This document shows positions 42,850 to 53,233 of a stretch of DNA of 64,000 bases, piece after piece. Source of the DNA: Pseudooceanicola sp. (GTDB lineage: Bacteria > Pseudomonadota > Alphaproteobacteria > Rhodobacterales > Rhodobacteraceae). Below the pieces are notes generated by a model. It did no database searches. It was not told the origin of the DNA and worked only from the letters and a program-made list of their open reading frames with translations. How positions within the stretch are numbered: the first letter of the stretch is position 1; the number at the start of each line of letters is the position of its first letter. Made by a program: the position numbers and the translations under genes. The DNA lies in contig NZ_JARGNH010000009.1 in the NCBI RefSeq assembly GCF_029213205.1, positions 62,001 through 126,000 on the forward strand, written 5' to 3'.

Positions 42850-44424
42850 GTGAAGATCGGAACGCCAAAGGAAGTGTTCGAGGGCGAGGCGCGGGTTGCC
42901 ATGACCCCGGATTCAGCCACGCAACTGCAAAAGCTGGGCCATGACTGCCTGATCGAAAGCGGCGCGGGCGCCATGGCCGGGTTTTCGGACGCGACCTATG
43001 AGGCCGTCGGCGTCAAGGTGGTGGCAACCGCTGCGGCGCTCTGGAAAGAGGCCGATGTCATCGCCAAGGTGCGGCCGCCCTCGGACACCGAGGCCAAGCG
43101 GCTGACCGAAGACAAAACCCTGATTTCGTTCTTTTATCCTGCCGCCAATGCGGAGTTGATGGAGCTGTGCAAATCCAAGGGTGCCTCTGTCATCGCGATG
43201 GATATGGTGCCCCGCATCAGCCGGGCGCAAAAGATGGATGCGCTGTCTTCGATGGCCAATATCGCCGGGTATCGGGCGGTGATCGAGGCCGGTAACAACT
43301 TTGGCCGCTTCTTTACCGGTCAGGTGACTGCCGCCGGTAAAGTGCCGCCTGCCAAGGTTCTGGTGGTCGGCGCCGGGGTGGCTGGTCTGGCCGCGATCGG
43401 CACCGCGACCTCGCTGGGTGCGATCACTTACGCCTTTGACGTGCGCCCCGAAGTCGCCGAACAGGTGGAATCGATGGGCGCCGAGTTTGTGTTCCTCGAT
43501 TTCGAAGAGGAACAACAGGACGGCGCCGCCACCGGCGGTTATGCCGCCGTGTCGAGCCCGGAATTCGCCGCCGCGCAGCTGGCCAAGTTCCGTGAGATTG
43601 CGCCGGATATCGACATCGTCATCACCACCGCGTTGATCCCGAACCGCGAAGCGCCCGAGCTCTGGACCGAGGATATGGTCGCGTCGATGAAGCCGGGATC
43701 TGTCATCATCGACCTGGCCGCCGAACGTGGCGGCAATTGCAAGATGACGGTGATGGATGAAAAGATCGTCACCGACAACGGCGTGACCATCGTCGGCTAT
43801 ACCGATTTCCCCAGCCGGATGGCAGCGCAAAGCTCGACGCTCTATTCCACCAATATCCGCCATATGATGACCGATCTGACCCCGGCCAAGGACGGGGTGA
43901 TCAATCACAATATGGAAGACGACGTGATCCGTGGTGCCACCGTGACCCATGCTGGCGAGATCACCTTCCCGCCACCACCGCCCAAAGTGAAGGCGATTGC
44001 GGCGCAGAAGCCGAAAGAGAAATCCCGGGAATTGACCGTTGCCGAAAAGCGCGAGCTTGAGGTGGTGGCGTTCAAGAAACAGACCCGCTCGCAGGTGACA
44101 TTGCTGGCGGTCGGCGCGGCGATCCTGCTGGCGATCGGGCTGGTCGCTCCGGCCAGCTTCATGCAGCACTTCATCGTCTTTGTGCTCTCGGTCTTCATCG
44201 GTTTCCAGGTGATCTGGAAAGTCAGCCATTCGCTGCACACGCCGCTGATGGCGGTGACCAACGCGATTTCGTCGATCATCATTCTGGGTGCCCTGATGCA
44301 GGTCGGATCCGGGTCGTTCCTGGTGATTTTGCTGGGCGCGCTGTCGGTGTTCATGGCCGGAATCAATATTTTCGGCGGCTTTCTCGTGACCCGGCGGATG
44401 CTCGCCATGTTCCAGAAATCGTAA
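42850..44424 (+). CDS. pntA: NAD(P) transhydrogenase subunit alpha
   Basis: A 524-residue PntA with a GTG start after a GGGGGATCTAGGAC-type leader. The NAD-binding domain I covers about residues 1-380 (MKIGTPKEVFEGEARVAMTP, and VLVVGAGVAGLAAIGTA as Rossmann motif); four hydrophobic segments follow from about residue 415. This full-length form is like E. coli PntA; many alphaproteobacteria split it into PntAA and PntAB. With PntB it couples proton entry to NADPH formation in the inner membrane. Confidence 0.96.
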   Translation: MKIGTPKEVFEGEARVAMTPDSATQLQKLGHDCLIESGAGAMAGFSDATYEAVGVKVVATAAALWKEADVIAKVRPPSDTEAKRLTEDKTLISFFYPAANAELMELCKSKGASVIAMDMVPRISRAQKMDALSSMANIAGYRAVIEAGNNFGRFFTGQVTAAGKVPPAKVLVVGAGVAGLAAIGTATSLGAITYAFDVRPEVAEQVESMGAEFVFLDFEEEQQDGAATGGYAAVSSPEFAAAQLAKFREIAPDIDIVITTALIPNREAPELWTEDMVASMKPGSVIIDLAAERGGNCKMTVMDEKIVTDNGVTIVGYTDFPSRMAAQSSTLYSTNIRHMMTDLTPAKDGVINHNMEDDVIRGATVTHAGEITFPPPPPKVKAIAAQKPKEKSRELTVAEKRELEVVAFKKQTRSQVTLLAVGAAILLAIGLVAPASFMQHFIVFVLSVFIGFQVIWKVSHSLHTPLMAVTNAISSIIILGALMQVGSGSFLVILLGALSVFMAGINIFGGFLVTRRMLAMFQKS

Positions 44425-44436
44425 GGGGTAGGACAG

Positions 44437-45870
44437 ATGGATTTTGGTTTCACAACAGCGGCCTATGTGGTCGCAGCTGTCCTCTTCATCCTCTCGCTGG
44501 GTGGGCTTTCCGGACAGGAAAGCGCCAAGCGGGCGGTCTGGTATGGCATCAGCGGCATGGCGCTGGCGGTGTTTGCGACGCTGATCGGCCCCGGTTCCGG
44601 GCTCTGGCTGCTGTCGCTGATCCTCATCGTCGGTGGCGGCACCATCGGGTATTTTGTCGCCACACGGGTGCAGATGACCGAGATGCCGCAGCTGGTGGCG
44701 GCGATGCATTCACTGGTCGGTCTGGCGGCGGTGTTCGTCGGCTATAACGCCCATATCGAACTGGGTCGGGTGCTGATGATGGACGCGGCGACCCGCCACG
44801 ACCTGACCGGCTTTGCCGCGCTTCTGGCGCATAAGACGGCGGTCGAGGTGTCGATCCTGCGGGTCGAATTGTTCCTTGGCGTGTTCATCGGCGCGGTGAC
44901 CTTTACCGGCTCGGTGATCGCCTATGGCAAGCTGGCCGGCAAGGTCAGCACGGTGGCGACCAAGCTGCCCGGCGGGCATCTGCTGAACGCGGCGGCGGCC
45001 GGGCTCTCGGTGCTGTGCCTGTTCTGGTATTTCAGCACTGGTGGCTTTTTCCCGCTGTTCCTGATGACGCTGCTGGCGCTGTTCATCGGCTATCACCTGA
45101 TCATGGGCATCGGCGGCGCGGATATGCCGGTCGTGGTGTCGATGCTGAACAGCTATTCCGGCTGGGCGGCGGCGGCGATCGGTTTCTCCCTCGGCAATGA
45201 TCTGCTGATCGTGGTCGGGGCGCTGGTCGGCTCTTCCGGTGCGATCCTGAGCTATATCATGTGCCAGGCGATGAACCGCTCGTTCATCTCGGTGATCCTC
45301 GGCGGCTTTGGTGGCTCCACCGGCCCGGCGATGGAGGTCGAGGGCGAACAGATCGCCATCGATTCCGACGGTGTCGCGGCGGCGCTGGAGGATGCGGATT
45401 CGATCATCATCATCCCCGGCTACGGCATGGCGGTGGCGCAGGCGCAGCAATCTGTCAGCGAGTTGACCAAGCGGCTGCGGGCAAAGGGCAAGACCGTGCG
45501 CTTTGCCATTCACCCCGTCGCGGGGCGTCTGCCCGGCCACATGAACGTGCTGCTGGCTGAGGCCAAGGTGCCCTATGACATCGTGTTGGAAATGGACGAG
45601 ATCAACGAAGATTTCCCCAGCACCGACGTGGCGATTGTCATCGGGTCGAACGACATCGTGAATCCGGCGGCGCAGGAGGATCCGAATTCGCCGATCGCCG
45701 GGATGCCGGTGCTGGAATGCTGGAAGGCCAAGCAGGTGTTCGTGTCCAAGCGCGGCCAGGGCACCGGCTATTCCGGGATCGAGAACCCGCTGTTCTATAA
45801 AGAGAACACCCGGATGTTCTATGGCGATGCCAAGAAATCCCTAGATGAGTTGCTGACCAAGATCAGCTGA
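44437..45870 (+). CDS. pntB: NAD(P) transhydrogenase subunit beta
   Basis: A 477-residue PntB. About eight to nine membrane segments occupy residues 1-270, and the C-terminal NADP-binding domain III contains [32 protein letters not shown] and [20 protein letters not shown], the NADP-loop region. It lies 12 bp after pntA and ends before an intrinsic terminator, so pntAB form a two-gene operon. Confidence 0.97.
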   Translation: MDFGFTTAAYVVAAVLFILSLGGLSGQESAKRAVWYGISGMALAVFATLIGPGSGLWLLSLILIVGGGTIGYFVATRVQMTEMPQLVAAMHSLVGLAAVFVGYNAHIELGRVLMMDAATRHDLTGFAALLAHKTAVEVSILRVELFLGVFIGAVTFTGSVIAYGKLAGKVSTVATKLPGGHLLNAAAAGLSVLCLFWYFSTGGFFPLFLMTLLALFIGYHLIMGIGGADMPVVVSMLNSYSGWAAAAIGFSLGNDLLIVVGALVGSSGAILSYIMCQAMNRSFISVILGGFGGSTGPAMEVEGEQIAIDSDGVAAALEDADSIIIIPGYGMAVAQAQQSVSELTKRLRAKGKTVRFAIHPVAGRLPGHMNVLLAEAKVPYDIVLEMDEINEDFPSTDVAIVIGSNDIVNPAAQEDPNSPIAGMPVLECWKAKQVFVSKRGQGTGYSGIENPLFYKENTRMFYGDAKKSLDELLTKIS

Positions 45871-45892
45871 TCGTCATGGGGTCGGAATGCAT

Positions 45893-45922
45893 GGGGCGGT
45901 CCTTTCGGGCCGCCCTTTTGCT
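45893..45922 (+). terminator. intrinsic terminator of pntAB
   Basis: GGGGCGGTCC and GGGCCGCCCT pair around a TTTC loop with one GU pair, followed by TTTTGCT, 22 bp beyond the pntB stop. Confidence 0.7.
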
Positions 45923-45968
45923 ATTGTGTGACTGGGATGATGTGGGGCGCGCGCTTTGGTGCGCCGCA

Positions 45969-46036
45969 GAGGGGGCGCTGCCCCCGCCGGGCCTGCGGCC
46001 CGACTCCCCCGGAATATTTATGGCAAGATGAAGCGG
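45969..46036 (+). repeat. REP-like intergenic repeat, copy E
   Basis: Plus-strand copy: GAGGGGGCGCTGCCCCCGCC, then a GGGCCTGCGGCCC hairpin, then CCCCCGGAATATTTATGG and CAAGATGAAGCGG. It lies between pntB and the convergent oligopeptide permease gene; tail as in copy A. Confidence 0.65.
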
Positions 46037-46052
46037 TCGGGGCTCAGGGGGG

Positions 46053-47021
46053 TTAGCGGCCGCGGATGCGCGGGTCGAGCGCGTCGCGCAGCCCGTCGCC
46101 CAGGTAGTTCACCGACAGCACCGTCAGCGAGATCGCCAGGCCGGGCATGATCACCCGCTCCGGGTTTTGTTGCATGTAATCCACCGCGTCGAACAGCAGC
46201 CGCCCCCAGGTCGGGAAATCGGGTGGAAAGCCGAGGCCGAGGAAGGACAGCGCGGATTCGGTGATAATCGCATTGGCGATGCCGAGGGTGGCCGAGACCA
46301 CGATCGGCGAGACCACATTCGGCAGGATATGCCGGGCGATCAGCATCAGGTTCGAGGTGCCGATCGAGCGCGCCGCGAGAACGAATTCACGCTCTTTCAG
46401 CGCCAGCACGTCGCCGCGCACGATTCGTGCGGTCGGCATCCAGGAGGTGATGCCGATGGCGGTGACCATCAGGATGAAAATCCCGGTTTCCGGCCCGAAG
46501 GCGGCGCTCAGCCGGTCGCGGAACAGCATCACCATGACCAGCAGCAGCGGCAGCAGCGGCAGCGCCAGGAACAGATCGGTCAGCCGCATCAGCAGACCGT
46601 CGAGCCGCCGGTAGAACCCGGCCAGAACCCCGATCAGGGTGCCCAGCACCAGCCCCAGGGACATCGCAACGATGCCGACCAGCACCGAGGTCTGGCCACC
46701 GATCATCATCCGGCTCAGCATGTCGCGCCCCAATTGGTCGGTGCCGAAAGGATGTGCCAGGCTGGGTCCCTGATTGCGGGCGCGGATGTCGATATAGGTG
46801 GCGTCGAGCGTCCAGATCTGCGGCCCGAGAAAGACCGCAAAGACGATCAGCAGGAACACCACGCCGCCGGCGACGGCGCCCTTGTGGTGGATGAACTGGC
46901 TCCAGACCTCGCTCAACTGGCTGCGCGGCGGGGTCAGCGGCACCGGGCCACTGGTCAGCACTGCATCCAGCACCTCGGCGGTGAGGTCAGGTTCGGCGGT
47001 GGTGCGGCGGTCCTCAGTCAT
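46053..47021 (-). CDS. peptide-type ABC transporter permease (OppC/DppC)
   Basis: A 322-residue permease with six membrane segments and an N-terminal cytoplasmic extension of about 60 residues. HPFGTDQLGRDMLSRMMIGG is the typical OppC periplasmic block, and TARIVRGDVLALKEREFVLA with the EAA-loop AARSIGTSNLMLIARHILPN contacts the ATPase. The start overlaps the OppB stop by 8 bases. It is part of the importer with the binding protein at 48104-49813. Confidence 0.93.
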   Translation of the reverse strand: MTEDRRTTAEPDLTAEVLDAVLTSGPVPLTPPRSQLSEVWSQFIHHKGAVAGGVVFLLIVFAVFLGPQIWTLDATYIDIRARNQGPSLAHPFGTDQLGRDMLSRMMIGGQTSVLVGIVAMSLGLVLGTLIGVLAGFYRRLDGLLMRLTDLFLALPLLPLLLVMVMLFRDRLSAAFGPETGIFILMVTAIGITSWMPTARIVRGDVLALKEREFVLAARSIGTSNLMLIARHILPNVVSPIVVSATLGIANAIITESALSFLGLGFPPDFPTWGRLLFDAVDYMQQNPERVIMPGLAISLTVLSVNYLGDGLRDALDPRIRGR

Positions 47022-48021
47022 AGCGGATCCTTGGATCGAGGATGCCGTAGAGCACATCGGCGATCAGATTGAAGAGGACGATGAGAATTGCGAATATGAA
47101 GGTCAACGTCTGCACCATCGGAATGTCATTGGCCTGAATCGCGGAGATCAGCAGCTGACCGATCCCGTTCACCTTGAACACCTGTTCGGTGATGATCGCG
47201 CCGCCGAAAATCTGCGGAATGCCCAGGGCGATGACGGTGACCACCGGGATCATCGAATTGCGCAGCACATGGACCAGCACCACCACCCGTTCGGACAGGC
47301 CCTTGGCGCGGGCGGTGCGGACGTAATCCTGATTGAGATTGTCGAGCATCGAGGCCCGCATGAAGCGTGACAATTGCGCGGTGATCTGCAGTGCCAGCAC
47401 CATCACCGGCATCACCATCTGGCGCAATTGCACGACGAAACTGTCCCAATCGTTCACCGCATGGGTGGTGTCATAGATCGACGGCAGCCAGCCCAGGTTG
47501 ACCGCAAAGATCACGATCACCAGAACCCCGGAAAAGAAGGGCGGCACCGAAAACCCGATCATCGAGATAAAGGTGCCGACATTGTCGAAGATCGAATATT
47601 GTCGGTAGGCGGAATAGATGCCGATTGGCAGGGCGATGACGATTGCCACCAGATAGGCGGTGCCGACGACCCAGAGGGTCTGCGGCATCCGCTGCCAGAC
47701 GATGTCCATCACCGGCGAACGGGTCTGCCAGGACAGCACGCGCTGCTGGCCTTCGGCGAGATGGCTGCCAAACAGGCTGTCGATCATCACCTGCGGTTCG
47801 ACCCAGCAGAACTGCACCATCCATTTGCCAAAGCGCACCGGCAGTGGTTCGTCGAGACCCAGTGACTGACGGATCTGTTCGCGCACCTCCGGCGGAATGG
47901 TCAGCGGCAATTGCGCAGTCGGATCACCGGGTGCCAAATCCAGCAAAAGAAAGATCACCAGGCCGATAAACAGCAAAGTGGGAATCGCAAGAACCAGCCG
48001 TCGGACGGTGTAAGTCAGCAT
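47014..48021 (-). CDS. peptide-type ABC transporter permease (OppB/DppB)
   Basis: A 335-residue permease beginning MLTYTVRRLVLAIPTLLFIG, the standard OppB/DppB N-terminus, with six membrane segments. The EAA loop YVRTARAKGLSERVVVLVHV is present near residue 240. A large periplasmic insertion (about residues 70-110, rich in W and Q) follows the first segment, as in peptide and glycoside permeases. It is cotranscribed with the binding protein gene 82 bp upstream. Confidence 0.93.
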   Translation of the reverse strand: MLTYTVRRLVLAIPTLLFIGLVIFLLLDLAPGDPTAQLPLTIPPEVREQIRQSLGLDEPLPVRFGKWMVQFCWVEPQVMIDSLFGSHLAEGQQRVLSWQTRSPVMDIVWQRMPQTLWVVGTAYLVAIVIALPIGIYSAYRQYSIFDNVGTFISMIGFSVPPFFSGVLVIVIFAVNLGWLPSIYDTTHAVNDWDSFVVQLRQMVMPVMVLALQITAQLSRFMRASMLDNLNQDYVRTARAKGLSERVVVLVHVLRNSMIPVVTVIALGIPQIFGGAIITEQVFKVNGIGQLLISAIQANDIPMVQTLTFIFAILIVLFNLIADVLYGILDPRIRYD

Positions 48022-48103
48022 TCAGGCCAAACGCTTTCGGTTCTGGTTGGAAAAGGGAACGGGGGCAGGAGGGCGACGCAGGGCCGCCCTTCTGTAATCG
48101 GAC

Positions 48104-49813
48104 TCACTTGATCCGGTACCAGTCAGCGATGTTCCAAAGCTCGCTGTCCCAGTCGGTCATCTTGACGCCGCCCAGGGTCTTGGCATGGGCGGATTGACCG
48201 CCACGGTGCACCAGCGGGACGATCGAATAGCTGGCCATGATCATGTCGTTCATCGCCTTGGCCAGGTCGCCGCGCTTGGACAGTTCGGCGGTTTTCGACA
48301 TCTCGGTGACCAGGGCATCATAGGCCGGGTTGCAGAACCGCTGCATGTTCGACCCTTGCCATTGCTTGTCCGGCCCCGGGATTTCCGAGCAACGCCAGTT
48401 GGCCATATAGGCCTCGGGATCCACGCCGGAGAAGTTGTTGGTGTACATCTCGATGTCGGCATAGAACTTCTGGAAGGTATCGGGCGAGGACGGGTCGCCG
48501 CCAAAGAACACCGAAGCATTGATGTTGCGCAGCTCGGTTTCGACACCGAGTTCCCCCCACCACTGCTTGATCAGCGCTTGCGAATCCTGACGCACGGCGT
48601 TGGTCGAGGTCTGGAAGAGCACCGACAGTTTCACGCCATCCTTTTCGCGAATGCCGCCGGCGCCGACTTTCCAGCCTGCTTCGTCCAGCAACTTCTTGGC
48701 GCCTTCGATGTCCTGGTTCAGGCAGCTGTCATTGGCGGTCGAGGCATAGGCCGCCGGGGCCGGCAGCACGTTGCAGGTTGCTTTCCCGGCCTTGCCATAG
48801 CCCACGTCGACCAGCAACTGACGGTCAATGGCCATGCTCAGCGCCTTGCCGACCTTCGGATCGGTCAGGAACGGGTGCGGATTCTTGCCATCGGCATAGA
48901 CCGATCGCATGTCCGGGCCGAGGTCGGCAGAGGCATTGCTCTGGTTCAGGTGCAGGCGCTCGACCGAGGTGCCAAAGGCCACAACGACCACGCCCTTGCC
49001 GCCCATTTCCATCTTGTCCAGAATCTCGGGCGCCAGCTGCAGGTTCCAAGCATAGTCGAATTCGCCGGTTTCCAGAACCGCGCGGGCCGCCGCCGCTGCG
49101 TCGCCGCCGCCTTTGAATTTGACCGATCCAAAGGCCGGTTTGGACGCGTCACGGTAATTGGCATTGGCCGAGAGCGAGATCACGTCGTTCGGTTTGAACT
49201 CGTCGACCACATAGGGGCCGGTGCCGATCGGATTAAAGTTGGCGTCGGTGCATTCGGGAGCCTTGGCGCCCATGCAGTTTTCAAACTGTGCCTTCTGGAT
49301 GATCGGGCTCTCTGAGCCGACAAAGGCGGTGTAGGGGAACGGCTTGGCCTCGGCGAAGGTGACCTTGACGGTCAGCGGATCGGTGGCTTCGACATTGGAC
49401 ACGCCGTCGAAATACGAACTCTGCGCGCAGCCGCCTTCGGGATGGGTGCAATATTCCCAGGTGAACACCACATCAGACGCGGTAAAGGCGCTGCCGTCGG
49501 ACCATTTGATGCCATCGGACAGCTTGTAGGTGATGGTTTTCAGATCGGCCGACACGCCACCGTTTGCCACGGTCGGGATCTCGGAGACCAGCATCGGCAC
49601 CATTTCCCCTTGTTCGTCAAAGCGGATCAAGGGTTCGATCACCATGGACGCGGCTTCGACCTCCTTGGTGCCGCCGGACAGGAAGGGGTTCATCGTTGAT
49701 GGCGCTTGCCAGTAGATGATGTTCAACTGCCCATCCGCGCCGCGCTCGGCGTAGGCGGTTGGTGCCAGGGCGAGCGATGCCGCCGCGCCCAGCAATAGCG
49801 ACTTGAGGTTCAT
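48104..49813 (-). CDS. ABC transporter periplasmic peptide-binding protein (SBP_bac_5)
   Basis: A 569-residue family-5 solute-binding protein. A Sec signal peptide (MNLKSLLLGAAASLALAPTA with YA before the predicted cut at about residue 22) precedes the mature protein. GTKEVEAASMVIEPLIRFDE and the GIKWSDGSAFTASDVVFTWE block are the family hallmark. It binds peptides or related solutes such as N-acyl amino acids. It is divergent from the fused ATPase gene and heads the permease operon. Confidence 0.94.
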   Translation of the reverse strand: MNLKSLLLGAAASLALAPTAYAERGADGQLNIIYWQAPSTMNPFLSGGTKEVEAASMVIEPLIRFDEQGEMVPMLVSEIPTVANGGVSADLKTITYKLSDGIKWSDGSAFTASDVVFTWEYCTHPEGGCAQSSYFDGVSNVEATDPLTVKVTFAEAKPFPYTAFVGSESPIIQKAQFENCMGAKAPECTDANFNPIGTGPYVVDEFKPNDVISLSANANYRDASKPAFGSVKFKGGGDAAAAARAVLETGEFDYAWNLQLAPEILDKMEMGGKGVVVVAFGTSVERLHLNQSNASADLGPDMRSVYADGKNPHPFLTDPKVGKALSMAIDRQLLVDVGYGKAGKATCNVLPAPAAYASTANDSCLNQDIEGAKKLLDEAGWKVGAGGIREKDGVKLSVLFQTSTNAVRQDSQALIKQWWGELGVETELRNINASVFFGGDPSSPDTFQKFYADIEMYTNNFSGVDPEAYMANWRCSEIPGPDKQWQGSNMQRFCNPAYDALVTEMSKTAELSKRGDLAKAMNDMIMASYSIVPLVHRGGQSAHAKTLGGVKMTDWDSELWNIADWYRIK

Positions 49814-50081
49814 GTCACACTCCTAGTTGGTTTGCCCCGATCTCTTGGCGGATCGGTGCTGTTCGGCTCGGGGCGGTGTTCTCCCGTGGAAGGAGCCCCC
49901 GAAGCAAACTCCCCCGGAAGACCTGGGGCGGCCTTCTCCACGGTTGCAGATCATCGAAAACCGCTTGCGCTTAAATTGCAAGCCTCGCCTTCGTTTTACG
50001 CTGGGACAATTTCCCGGGATGTTTGACATTCGGGCAGTGGCATCGCTAGCGTCGTCCCATTGCGCCAACAGGATATGCTTC

Positions 50082-51932
50082 ATGCTGGATCAGCCGCCCC
50101 CCAATGCCCAGGCCCGGCCCGAACCCTTGGCCCGGATCGAAAATCTGAGGGTCACCTTTCAGACCAAGGATGGTCCGGTGGTCGGGGTCGAGGACGTGTC
50201 GTTTTCGATAAAGCCCGGCGAAACCGTTGCGGTGGTCGGAGAATCCGGCTCGGGCAAGTCGGTGTCGTCGCTGTCGCTGATGCGGCTGGTTGAATATGGC
50301 GGCGGCGAAATCGCCGGTGGCCGGTTGCTGTTTGACCGCCGCGATGGTGGCCAGACCGATCTGGCGCAGATCGATCAGGACCAGATGCGCGACATTCGCG
50401 GCAACGAAATCGGCATGATCTTTCAAGAGCCGATGACCGCGCTGAACCCGGTGTTCACCGTGGGCCGGCAATTGACCGAAGGCCTGCGGGTGCACAAGAA
50501 CATCAGCCGCGAGAGCGCCAAGGCGCGGGCGCTGGACCTGCTGCGCCAGGTGCGGATCCCGGAACCGGAACGGCGGCTGGAACAATATCCGCATGAACTG
50601 TCCGGCGGCATGCGCCAGCGGGTGGTGATCGCCATGGCGCTGGCCTGCGAGCCGCGTCTGCTGATCGCGGACGAGCCGACGACGGCCCTGGATGTGACGA
50701 TTCAGGCCGAGATTCTGGCGCTGATCAACCGGCTGAAAAAGGAAACCGGCACTGCGGTGATGTTCATCACCCATGACATGGCGGTGGTGGCGCAGATGGC
50801 CGACCGGGTGGTGGTGATGTTTCGCGGCAACCTGGTCGAAGAGGGAACCGTCGAGGAGATCTTTGCCAATCCGCAGCAGCCCTATACCAAGGCGCTGCTG
50901 GCGGCGGTGCCAAAGCTGGGCGAGATGCGCGGCAAGGCCTATCCCGAACCGATGAAGCTGTTCGGCGCCAAGGATCAAAAGATCGAACCGATCACCGGCG
51001 AGGACACGCCGCTGCTGGAGGTGCGCAACCTGACCGCCCGGTTCCCGGTCAAGGGGGGCTTTTTCCGCCGCACCGTGGCGCAGGTGCATGCGGTCGAGGA
51101 TGTCTCGTTTACCATCAACAAGGGGCAGACCCTGAGCCTGGTTGGTGAATCAGGCTGTGGTAAATCCACCGCCGGGCGGTCGCTGCTGCGGTTGGTCGAA
51201 CCGGAATCCGGGCATATTGTGCTCGACGGCAAGGACATCGTCGCGCTTGGCACGCAGGGGCTGCGGCAGGCGCGGCTGGATATGCAGATGGTGTTTCAGG
51301 ACCCGTTTGCCAGCCTCAATCCGCAGATGCAGCTTTCCGATCAGGTGGCCGAGCCGATGCGCAATTACGGCACCCACAAAGGCGCCGATCTGATGCGCCG
51401 GGTCGAGATGCTGTTCGACCGGGTCGAATTGCCCCGCTCGTTCCTGCGCCGCTATCCGCATGAATTGTCCGGCGGCCAGCGCCAGCGCGTCGCCATCGCC
51501 CGGGCCCTGGCGCTGAACCCCAAGCTGATCGTCGCGGATGAGGCGGTTTCGGCGCTGGATGTCAGCGTCCAGGCGCAGGTGCTGAACCTGATGATGGAAT
51601 TGCAGGCCGATCTCGACATCAGCTACCTGTTCATCAGCCATGACATGGCGGTGGTGGAACGGGTCAGCCACCGGGTCGGGGTGATGTATCTGGGCCGGAT
51701 CGTCGAAATCGGCAGCCGCACCGCGGTGTTCGAGAACCCGCAGCACCCCTATACCCGGGCGCTGATGCTGGCAGTGCCGATCGCCGATCCGCTGCGCCGC
51801 AAGGATGAAAACGATTTGGTCTTTAAACCGATCCCGTCGCCGATCCATGATCTCGGCTATGTGCCCGACCCCTCGGCCTATCGGCAGGTGGGCGAGGATC
51901 ATTTCGTGCTGACCACCGACAGCGGCTATTAA
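50082..51932 (+). CDS. peptide-type ABC transporter fused ATP-binding protein
   Basis: A 616-residue protein with two complete ABC ATPase domains, equivalent to DppD-DppF joined (as in GsiA/YejF). Domain 1: Walker A GESGSGKS, signature LSGGMRQRV and Walker B LLIADEPTTALD. Domain 2 (from about residue 310): GESGCGKS, LSGGQRQRV and LIVADEAVSALD, with A in place of the usual P after E. Each domain ends with the oligopeptide_ABC C-terminal YTKALL/YTRALM segment. The start at 50082 has an AGGAT site; a longer frame upstream is not ABC-like. It serves the divergently encoded OppBC. Confidence 0.93.
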   Translation: MLDQPPPNAQARPEPLARIENLRVTFQTKDGPVVGVEDVSFSIKPGETVAVVGESGSGKSVSSLSLMRLVEYGGGEIAGGRLLFDRRDGGQTDLAQIDQDQMRDIRGNEIGMIFQEPMTALNPVFTVGRQLTEGLRVHKNISRESAKARALDLLRQVRIPEPERRLEQYPHELSGGMRQRVVIAMALACEPRLLIADEPTTALDVTIQAEILALINRLKKETGTAVMFITHDMAVVAQMADRVVVMFRGNLVEEGTVEEIFANPQQPYTKALLAAVPKLGEMRGKAYPEPMKLFGAKDQKIEPITGEDTPLLEVRNLTARFPVKGGFFRRTVAQVHAVEDVSFTINKGQTLSLVGESGCGKSTAGRSLLRLVEPESGHIVLDGKDIVALGTQGLRQARLDMQMVFQDPFASLNPQMQLSDQVAEPMRNYGTHKGADLMRRVEMLFDRVELPRSFLRRYPHELSGGQRQRVAIARALALNPKLIVADEAVSALDVSVQAQVLNLMMELQADLDISYLFISHDMAVVERVSHRVGVMYLGRIVEIGSRTAVFENPQHPYTRALMLAVPIADPLRRKDENDLVFKPIPSPIHDLGYVPDPSAYRQVGEDHFVLTTDSGY

Positions 51933-52063
51933 ATGGCGGCTCTTGAACGGCAACCAATGAATGGTGAACAGTGAATCCGGAAATTGAACTGTGCTGAGTG
52001 ACGCGTAACATTGGTGGCGGCCCCGGTTTGCGCCGAACCGGTTCCGGCTTGATAGGAAATCGA

Positions 52064-53230
52064 ATGCCCAAACGCTTGACACCCTTTGAAATCATGGAAA
52101 AGCTGGTCAGCTTTCCGACAGTCAGCCGCGACAGCAACCTGCCGCTGATTGACTGGGTCGAGGCCTATCTGAACAGCCATGATGTGGCGACCTTTCGACA
52201 TCTGCACAAGGATGAGCCCAAGGCCGGGCTCTGGGCCCATGCCGGGCCGCTGGTCGAGGGCGCGGTGGTGCTGTCGGGTCATACCGATGTGGTGCCGGTG
52301 GACGGGCAGGCCTGGTCCAGCGACCCGTTCACCGTGATCGAGCGGGATGGCAAGTATTACGGCCGTGGCTGCTGCGACATGAAGGGGTTCGACGCGCTGG
52401 CGATCTGGGCGCTGGTCGAGGGCCAGGCCAGCGGCCTGACTCGGCCGCTGCAACTGGCACTGACCTATGACGAAGAGGTCGGGCTGATCGGTGTCGATCC
52501 GCTGATCCGCGATGCCGATGGGCAGTTCCCCAAGGGCTCGACCGCGATCATCGGCGAACCTTCGACCCTGCAGGTGGTCACCGGGCACAAGTCCGGGATC
52601 GGCTTTCAGGTGCATTTCGAAGGGTTCGAGGTGCATTCCTCGATCGCCTACAAGGGGGTTTCGGCGGTGATGGAGGCGGCCCGGCTGATCATGTGGGCCA
52701 ATGAGATGAACGCCGAAGGCATGGCGAAGACCCCGACCGGGGTGGACGCGCTGTTCGATCCACCCTGGACCAATGTCCATGTCGGCATGATAGAAGGCGG
52801 CACCGCCCATAACATCACCGCCAAGGATTGCGATTTCGTGCTGACCTTCCGCTGCGTGCCCGGCGACGATCCCGCCGAGTGGGGCGCCCGCTTCAAGGCC
52901 GAAGTGGCGCGGCTCGATGCCGAGATGAAAAAGGTGCGTCCCGAGGCCGGGATCGTGATTTCCGAGAAGTTCGGAGCCAAGGGGCTGGCCCCGGAGGTCG
53001 ATGGCGCCGCCGAACAACTGACCCGGTCATTGACCGGTGACAATGGCACCCATGTGGTCAGCTATGGCACCGAGGCCGGCTATTTCCAGGCGCATGGCTT
53101 TTCCGCCGTGGTCTGTGGGCCCGGCGACATCGCCCAGGCGCATCAGCCGGACGAATTCATCACCATCGAACAATTCCAGGCCGGTCATGCCTTCATGCAG
53201 CGCCTGCTGGATCATCTGAGAAAGGGTTGA
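52064..53230 (+). CDS. argE: acetylornithine deacetylase-type M20 hydrolase
   Basis: A 388-residue dinuclear zinc hydrolase of the M20 ArgE subfamily. SGHTDVVPVDG and YGRGCCDMKGFDAL provide the first metal ligands, YDEEVGLIG the catalytic Glu pair and GEPSTLQVVTGHKSG the dimerisation-domain junction. The late ligand His is in AHQPDEFI. In this setting beside a peptide importer it may deacylate N-acyl amino acids rather than serve arginine synthesis. The ATG at 52064 follows AGGAAA. It lies 131 bp after the ATPase gene and 3 bp before another M20 gene. Confidence 0.9.
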   Translation: MPKRLTPFEIMEKLVSFPTVSRDSNLPLIDWVEAYLNSHDVATFRHLHKDEPKAGLWAHAGPLVEGAVVLSGHTDVVPVDGQAWSSDPFTVIERDGKYYGRGCCDMKGFDALAIWALVEGQASGLTRPLQLALTYDEEVGLIGVDPLIRDADGQFPKGSTAIIGEPSTLQVVTGHKSGIGFQVHFEGFEVHSSIAYKGVSAVMEAARLIMWANEMNAEGMAKTPTGVDALFDPPWTNVHVGMIEGGTAHNITAKDCDFVLTFRCVPGDDPAEWGARFKAEVARLDAEMKKVRPEAGIVISEKFGAKGLAPEVDGAAEQLTRSLTGDNGTHVVSYGTEAGYFQAHGFSAVVCGPGDIAQAHQPDEFITIEQFQAGHAFMQRLLDHLRKG

Positions 53231-53233
53231 GCC

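Noticed and set aside
49880-49925. A seventh copy of the REP-like element upstream of the fused ATPase gene
   Set aside because: It shares only an ACTCCCCCGGAA string; the ATATTT core and both tails are absent.
50023-50051. Promoter TTGACA/CTAGCG for the fused ATPase gene
   Set aside because: The -35 is good but the -10 matches too poorly to list as a feature.
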